Shown: one piece after another, positions 21,701 to 30,700 of the stretch
How positions within the stretch are numbered: the first letter of the stretch is position 1
How the letters are laid out: the number at the start of each line of letters is the position of its first letter
Assembly: GCA_002633005.1 (NCBI GenBank)
Contig: NMRA01000174.1
Coordinates: 434,859-498,858 of the forward strand
Reading direction: 5' to 3'
From: Phoronis australis
Lineage: Eukaryota; Phoronida; Phoronidae
Length of the DNA stretch: 64,000 nucleotides
Position numbers and translations under genes: made by a program
The notes under the pieces: generated by a model
Told to the model about the DNA's origin: nothing
What the model saw: only the letters and a program-made list of their open reading frames with translations
Databases searched by the model: none

Positions 21701-24700
21701 AAAGACTGGTCACAAACTCTTGTGCCAGATTGTCAAGGTTTGTGAACTACATTCATGTCCTCCCATATGCAAGTCCTAGATCCTATTTAAAGGGGGTAAT
21801 AAACCTGAACGTCTGCTGACAAAGGCAATATTTGATATAGGCAACTTAACGTTTTAAACTCCCATCTCAACGTGCTCTTTACTCAGAAGTGATTTCTCGG
21901 TTTGAGAAGAATTAACATTTCGTAATGTGATTGTGAAGTTTGCTTATCACGATGGGTTAGTTTCAGCCGCCTTAGCAGTATGTTTTTCAGGAGAATTCCA
22001 GGCGTTTCACTGTAATTGGTTTCACTTCAAGCAAAAGACAAGTACAAAATGTTTCAAGTGCAAACACAAGCGTGCGAGCAAAGCAGTTTTAACACCACAA
22101 TAGGGCTCAGTGGCTCAATTATGCTTTGAAACGGGCATGGACTCAGAACTGGATGACTCAAAATCTGAGCCATGTTATTAATTTCTACTTAAACATCTTT
22201 ACGACTTTGGTTGCAAATGTGAAACCACCACAGCGCGGTATCTGCTTCCCTGGTGTCGTCATCAATAAATATTTTTTCTCTTATTCATAATCATAATATA
22301 TGACCTTTTATCGCCTACGTGCTTCTTGTTGTAATATCTGGAAACGTGACTTCGTGGAGCCACCTGGGGTTCCTGATTTTCCATCACACGTGAGTCAGTC
22401 GGACGTAAGTTACAATACATTATATTTCAATGGTTTGCCACGTCGTGAACACATCCACTAGCACAAGAAACTACACCGCATTTATCCACCTTCACTCTTA
22501 TCAGGCTTCTATTTAGAGTCAGCATGCGTGAATAATTGGCTGATAAGCCACCTCTGGAACTACTTTTGGCTGAATGGATGACCAGGCCATAAAATGATAA
22601 TTAGCCAAGACCAGTTACTAATGAAACAAAGAATAATGTCGTACCATCACCTAGCCTTGGTGGAAAGCTGTATACTGTATTGGCTCTAATAAACGCTTAG
22701 AAAAATTCATTTCACGGGGAGGGGATTCTTATTGTAGCCTACGGCAATTGAAACCCGGTTTCCCAAACGGGTAAAATCGGAAGCTAGGATTCATCAAATT
22801 TACGCTCTGTGACGTATTTTTAGCCTATGACAGTCTTTCTACAAAATTGTGGTGCATTGCTATGAACATCCGTTGTTAAATTACGATAATTTTTCAAAAA
22901 AATTGTGCTCATCACAGGGCGAAAACTTGCTGACTGATGCGTCGCTGAATCGCCATCGTCAATAGGAAAACTTGAACTCTTGAATAAAAATATAGTTTCG
23001 ACTCAACAAATTACCTGAAATCTTCCTTATGTTTTACAATTTTTAAAGTTCATGTGGAGTCCAGATTAATTGGAATTAAGTCCAACTCTGCGCTACCTCG
23101 TACCCCACAACAAGAGAAAAATCTCTGGATGAACACACATGTTGTTGTTACGTGACGTTTGTTTTGAAGTTCGTCTGCGTATGGGAGTGAGTGCCGGAGC
23201 GTGCGTGTGTGGGTCATCGACGATAGACTTTTTTGTTACGAAAGGCGGAGGATTATGCAGGAAAATGGCGTTAACTAGGTTGTTTTTTCATTTAAACGGC
23301 TGCAACGTGCAAGTTGAGTGCTGGTTAACTCACAGATTTTGTGTGCACAGGCCTACGGTCGTTAGCTCTACCGTGGAGTATTAATAGTCCAAGGCTCGAT
23401 CTACATGTTGGGGACGAAGTGAACTACCCCGGCTGTGTGAAATTTCTGTGTCTAACGGAGACACTGACGCAGTGGTCAGCCAGCTCGCTGTATCAAGACT
23501 ATAGTCAAAATCCAAATTCGTTTTATCGTGTCCCTGTCAATAATAACGGCATGTTAAAGCCTTCTTAATTTTCGTACTTCAGGAACATAACAATCACGTG
23601 TTTTGTACACATACGCGCACGCCGCAGATCACATCTCGGAAATTGCCGATTTGACGGATGACAATGAATGAGCACAATGAAATTAAACAACGTCGTTTCA
23701 CAGCTTGTAAGATTCATAATAAACGTATTTTGAATATTGCAATGCATGTGTTCCAAAATCTAAATAACTTGGGTCCTATATTTTTGTATTCGTGCGCGTC
23801 GATTGAAAGTAATCGTGAGTGTTGCAAAATCTCTTATCCTGGGCCGATTTGAAAAATTCAAAGTTGTACTCATGTTTGTTTTCGCACCTCTTTTCAAATA
23901 TTACAGTAAAAACTACTTAAAACTCTCTCCATAAAAAGTACAGTCAGCTAGGTACATTGTAATCAGCTGATCATATCCGCATGAGCAAAGCCAATTATCC
24001 TCGCTCGTGACTCGATGAATAGAGCAGCTTGGCGGCATCACTCTGATCGTGAGCCGAGTGCGACTCAGCCAAGGTGGATAAATACGGTCTAGTTCAATTT
24101 TCCATACCCCACCGTTTACCTTGGCCATTGGGGTTAGGACCAATCTTATTTAGTAGGAATGTTCATAGCGGCAAATGGTGCACTTGTTTAGTATGAACGC
24201 AAACGAACGCTCTGTGTGATCAAGAGAAATGCTTTCGGACTAAAGATTCGAAATTCGCTTTTTCATGTCAACTCAATGTAATTTATTTTAAAGGTGAGTC
24301 TTAAGATAATCTGTATCTGTTAGCCAACATGTATTTGCAGCTGCATTTCGCGCCTGTTTAGCTGGTAAAACGACAATAAAATTAAACCTTTTATTCTCAT
24401 CAAATCGGAATCATAATGATATTCCTTAGGTCTATCGTGATAGAATTCTACTTCCGTTACCAGCATAAAAAACATCAAAACCTTCAGTGACTCACTAAAA
24501 TGCTTCAGTTTATTTGGCTTGGCCAACACTAAAATTGCGAATTCCAAAATGGCGCACGTCACATTGTCTATGACTTGATTTGCCAGCTCATTCGGCAGCA
24601 ATTCAAGATCGGATTATGGTGGTAATGCTTTCAAACTCAAAGCGCCTCGGTTAAAAATTCAACTTTGAAATCAAAACAGCGACGGAAAGCATCTTAAGTG

Positions 24701-27700
24701 TTAGTTGAACGAGTTGTAATGTTTGTAATCAGTTGGTGCATTATTCATGTCGCCCGGGTTCTATAATATGTAAAAACACAATAACCAACCATTATGCCAT
24801 ACTAATTCGTTTAAAACTGAAATTTTCTAGTACATTGCAAGTCGCAACGAGAGAGAGACTGCAATTTCACGAAATGCCGACTTTGCAGTTACAATCCCCT
24901 AGAAGTCGCTTGCGCAATGTAATCAAATGAGCAACCACCAATGATCTTCTCTTTCAGAGGTAACATGTGACTACCCGCCTCTGATTTCATATGGACTGAT
25001 GGATATTTTTGACAACAAGTTGTGGACCAATATTACGTACACGTGTGACTGGAACGCCAAGTTGCCCGGTGGCGGGAAAAAGTCATCGATCACGTGCGAG
25101 AAAAATGGCAAGTGGAGTACCACGCCAATGGATTGCTATGGTTAGTAGGAGCAGTGCTCGTAATGTGGTCCACTGCATGGGTAGGACCAGTAGCGTGGAC
25201 TCTAGTACTAAGTGAAGTAAAAAAATGAAACATAAAACAGAAACTTTGTTCAATTTTACTACAAATCAGTCACAATTTCAAAAAGTTTATCCATAGTCAT
25301 TGGATGCCCCTGATGTGGATGCCCCGGGCCGTCGCTCCGTCGACCCCCCCCTTCTGTACCCTAATGGGTAGTACCATTTCGCATAATGAGAAAAAGCTGC
25401 CAACAAAATTTTGAACATCCTGTAGGCAGCCTATTTTTTAATGTGACAGTATTAAACAAAGCGCACACCCATTTACTACATAAATCAACATCGGCGTGTA
25501 GACGCGAAGTGTATGGTGGGCCGATGAGGGGAAAGTGTCGCCGTAAAATTACGCTCGTAATTACGAGCGTAAATTAAATTGCAGGAGTGTCGCCGTACAA
25601 TTACGCTCGTAAATTAAATGAAGAAAAGTTTCCCCGTAAAATTACGCTCGTAATTACGAGCGTAAATTAAGTTGAAAAAGTGCTGCAGTAAAATTACGCT
25701 CGTAAATTAAATGGGGGACATGTCGCCGTAAATTACGCTCGTAAAATACCTTAAGAACGTTCCAAATTTAAACCAATCAGTGTTGACCTAACACGAATGT
25801 TGCTAGGGAGCTCGTTCTTGCACAATCGCTGACATTGCAGCAGCGATTTGATCCGCCATGATTCAGCGCTCGTATCGTAGACATGTAACCCGTCAGTAAA
25901 TAAGTATTTCCATGAGCACGCGCGACCGTGGATTGTAAAACCCAACGTCATTGGCTAAGAGTTTAAACTAAATTACGAGTGTAATTTTACGCCGTAAAGA
26001 ATCAAATTACGCTCGTAATTTTACGGCGTAATTAACAGCGTAAATAACGGCGTAATGTACATAATTACGCTCGTATTTTTCCGGCGACACTTTCCCCCCA
26101 ACGGCCCATCATAGAAGTGTTCTCTTACGCGCATAAATCACATTGCCCCTTCTACGGCATGAGCGAATTCAACAGGGTCCAGACTCCAGGGTCTAATCTT
26201 TGTACTCGAAATCTAACCTTAGATTATTATTTACATTTTCTATTCTACTTGTGTGCGAATTCAAGATAAGTGTCTACTATTCTGTGCCCGAGTGCATTAT
26301 GGCATACTCGCGAAACACTCGCGTGATTTTGCGGAACGTTTTCCTGTTCAACCGCGTGCCGGCAATGAGAGATTAATGAAATGTCGAGCTAACGATTCCT
26401 CATAAATTTCTGCACCAGTTTTCGGAAATCTTAGAACCCCTTGTTTACTTTTTACTATATTTCTCATACTTCTCGCAGTCAGTCAACAATTAATTTTAAT
26501 GATTGGATCGTTGATTACGAGCAATTTCTTACTTGATATCAGTCGTGTCTTAGATAGGAATTTTTCCATCATTTGCCTTTATTTACAGTTAGCAAATGCC
26601 CAGAGGATCCCGGATGGCACTTGGACAGTTCAACTGCCCAGTGCTACTACCTATCCAGCGATAACAACGAGAAGGCTACTTTTGAAGAATCAGTGAAAGC
26701 CTGCACTGCAAAGCTAGCGAATATCGTCACCATCAACTCTACGGCTGAAAACGACTTCGTTAAAAATCAAGGGTATTACGATGGAATGAACTTCCAAATA
26801 AGATATACTTTACATTGCCCTGTGTTTTTACTTTACGATAATTACAGCACTGGGCAGCATTTACGAAAAAGAGATTGTATAGAATGAAATGAACGACACC
26901 TCAAACTCTCACCGTTAATCGCTTCTCATTTTAAATCAGACGACTAAACAGTGAAATTAGACACCCTTACAATTTAGGAAAAATGAATTACACAGTCTTG
27001 GCAGAATGTTCTCTGTCACACATTTTGTTTTGAGCAGGCCAGCCAAGTATCTTGTGGACCACTGGATAGGTCTTCAGGAGTCTGTGAACAAGACGCACTG
27101 GGAGTGGGCCGAGGACGGATCGCAACCAACGTACGACAACTGGTTTAAAGATGAACCCGACGGCGACGGATCATGTGCTCGTATGAGCAAATCCGGCATT
27201 TGGAAAGACAGAAGGTGTTCTTACCAGAATTCTTACGTATGCGAAACCATAGCTGGTAAGCACTACCGCAGCCAGAGGCGGATCTACAGGGGGGTTCAGG
27301 GGTTTAAACCCCCCCTCGGGACAGGATCAAAAATAAAAACTGGAAAAAAAAAATCGCCAGAAAAACGAAATTAGCAACTAAAAATCCCAAAAAATCTTAC
27401 ACGGGAGGAGGGAAACCCTCTCGCGACCTTCCTTCTCCTCGGCGCTACGCGCCTCGGATTCTCTCGAATCCTAAACCCCCCGGCCCTTACTGAAATCGTA
27501 GATCTGCCACTGGCAGCTTATTAAAGAGTTACTAAACTCTCTTTTGATGATTTGACCAAACGGTGGTTCTGTTACCTACAATTCCGCCACTAGCACCTCC
27601 TTTTGAAAGGAAACAGTATTATCCATCTAAAACAAAAGCTGACTTTTGAAATAGCCGCGTCATATTGAAATTCACAGTCCGCCAGACGGCGATCAGGTCT

Positions 27701-30700
27701 ATGATGGACGAGCGTTCAGCGCCACCTACAGATCACATGTAATGCAGACCGGGGAGTTTTCAATCTGTGGTATAAACATCGGTTTAAGCAATGGGCGCGT
27801 ATAATATAATTTATCTTACTGGTTTCTAACACATTTCCTGCTACTGTAAAGCCGGCAAATTTCCACTGCTGTGCGGTGGGATTTACTAATGCCTTACGAA
27901 AAATGGCAAATCTTGTGAGATATCAGTGGGGTGAACAAGAGGACATCATGTTCCATGTAATTGCCACGAAAAAAGAATGACTGTGGCTGATAAAGCGGGA
28001 GGATTTCAGTCCCAGCCGGAGTCAAAATGCTAAAATAAATAAGTGAGCTTAAACTAAACAATGAGTGGGACTGACAGTGGAATGTATTCGTAGCAACTAA
28101 TGTATGTAGTAATTGAATTTCTGACCACCAAGTCTCAGTTGGTATCGATCGGAAATCACTTTTGTGCTCACATTACTCTAAAAAGCGCCTGTAAGAAAAC
28201 TCTCCTATTGTTCTAGATGCCAAAACGCGATCGTACGGTTCGAGGTGGGTGGTCAGTCTGGTAGAACCTTTTGATGAGTTTCCAAACTTTTTCCTAAATG
28301 CCCCAAATATAAATGTCACAGCCGCAAATTAAAGACTTTATTTATAGCGTAAGAGGTTTTGTTAACAAAAACTACCAAACTGATATTTTCCGATGTTGAA
28401 CGACGTAATGCGCTTTATCCGTTTAAGAGTGGTGTCTTTATGTTTTCAGTTTGCAACAAGAATCCAAAAGTGCCTTACGCGGTGGCCAGTGTCTCTGTAA
28501 CCGGGGCCAACATTGGCAAGAAAATCAATTACACGTGTACCCCTGGTTATAAGTTTCCTGATGGCACGACACATCGAACAGTAGAGTGTTTGTACGGGGG
28601 TTTCTGGAGCGATATACAGGCATGCAAAAGTGAGTGACTCGTTTATGCGCATTCGTTCCTTTCGCTAACGTTGCCGAAAACCAGGAGCCCTATCCCTAAT
28701 TCAAGACTGAGTAACTGGCGATTGACAGCTGGTTTGAGATCGCGTGTTTCGTTTGTAATGCATTGCAGTACGATCTCGACCATAACCACCTTTGCTAAAA
28801 GTCCAGAAATTTTACGCATGCATTTGCGACGGACGATGTGTGGCAGTATTGATGGAACAAACTCTAGACTCCATGTGAACTACTCTTGTATTTACCTAGG
28901 GATGATGACTGACAGGAGTGACATACCAAGGCGGTAAATCTGAAGTACATGTATTTGTTGTAGTAATAACAGACGAGTAGAGTGTTGGGTTTTTGCGTTT
29001 CAGTTGTACAATTGTGTGAATGCTTTTTACCCATCTAGTTGTGAACTGTCCAGCTTTCCTTCCACTAAGCGTTGCAAATGCAATGCCCAGTACGTATCAG
29101 ACGACTTACGGAACGGTTGTAACCTACACATGCTTTCCTGGACACTGGTTCTCCAGTAATGAAGATGGAACAACGCGCTCAATGACGTGTCAAGCAGACG
29201 CTACTTGGAGTGCCGTTATTCCAGCATGCATACGTAAGTATCGATAGTCGCGCATCAACAACAATTTCTTAATAAATTGAGCATAAATGACAAATCATAA
29301 AGCAGTTAAGGCTTTACAAAGCTCAAGAACGCATTTAATTACAAGTTTAAAAATAAAATAAATACGAAATTTGCTTACATTCATTTTATACTTTCAAGAG
29401 TTTTTCCGCTGGGTTTGGCGTTTTTAGTTTAAAGAGAAATTTTGTAGACAGTCGCACTGAAAGCCGCACTGGTTGTGGCCACAGGCGCTTTTGGCACGAA
29501 TCAAAAAATCCCGCATGTTTTTGACGATCGTTTCTCTCCAGTTCCACTCCCGTCTTCTATGTTCTAAAAAGTTGTGACTTAAACTGCTAACGTTCGAAAA
29601 CAAAGTTTCTTTTTTCTGTTTCAGCGCGATACTGCAGCTCAGCAGATCTCCCCACAGCTAGTTCGGCAGTCGCTACTCACGTAGTTGGTTCTCAAGTGCT
29701 ATTCACATGCAAAACTGGATTCGAATTCAACGACACTCGTGTGACGGAAGTGTACACGTGCCAAGAGGATACCACGTGGGCACCAACAGGTGTTTCATGT
29801 CAAGGTAAGGCACTATTTGCATGGCTATGGTGAAAACTGAATTTAGACACGTAAGTAAAACCTTATTTGCCGTTAATTTTGGACATATGAACCATACGAG
29901 TTAGAGCCATTGCAGAGATTTTCAGCGAATGTGAGACTGTAACAAAGATTATATAGTATCTTTGACTGTAAGGAGTAAGGACTCAATGGTGTCATGTCTA
30001 GTGCATCAAAACTTAATGTTAAGCTTCTATTTAGTTGTTCTATAACCAGCGCGTTACAATTACGCAAATTTCAAACACCAAACTACGTCTTTGGACGAAA
30101 GCATACAGAAGTTTTACCTATATCAGTCATGAGTTCTAAAAACTTAGAAAATTTTTGCTTTATTTACAGTCCTTCACTGTCCGCCGCTATCACATCCCGA
30201 CGCCATCACGGAGTCCAGTGACACAGCATTCGGATCAAAGGTTAAAGTCACGTGCACACCAGGTCACATGTACGCTGATACGATGATCACGAAAGAATCT
30301 GAATGTTTAGCCGACAAAACATGGACTCCATTGCCAACTTGTGAAAGTAGGTGAAGAAACCTACTTTCAAAAAAATGCTTGTTTGTGTATTTTCACACAC
30401 CAAAGTTCTTTGTTTATCAGGAGGATGCCAAATCAATGCACTATATAATCTACTGCAGGAAAACTAAGAAAACATTAGAAGACTACTTTTTTACGTGAAA
30501 AACATAAAAAATGAAATAACAAACTAACACGTCGCCCAAAGCATAGATTCAGTGCTCACGTTTACAAAGTGGAAATATATACATCGCCGTAATTACTGCT
30601 TTGACTCGGGGTGTTTGGTAAACTTAGCAATTCTTTACAATGTTGTTCAGAATTAAAATTGTAGAGCAAATTTAATCTACAGAATCATTTTCAACAGTAA

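Noticed and set aside
23341-23568. Weak CCP-like pattern (GDEVNY, TLTQWS) in the 3.2-kb intron
   Set aside because: The four-cysteine arrangement and splice sites are missing; at best a decayed domain.
25530-26085. CRISPR-like array of short repeats
   Set aside because: Repeats are palindromic, irregularly spaced, lie inside inverted ends with target duplications and in an animal intron; it is a transposon.
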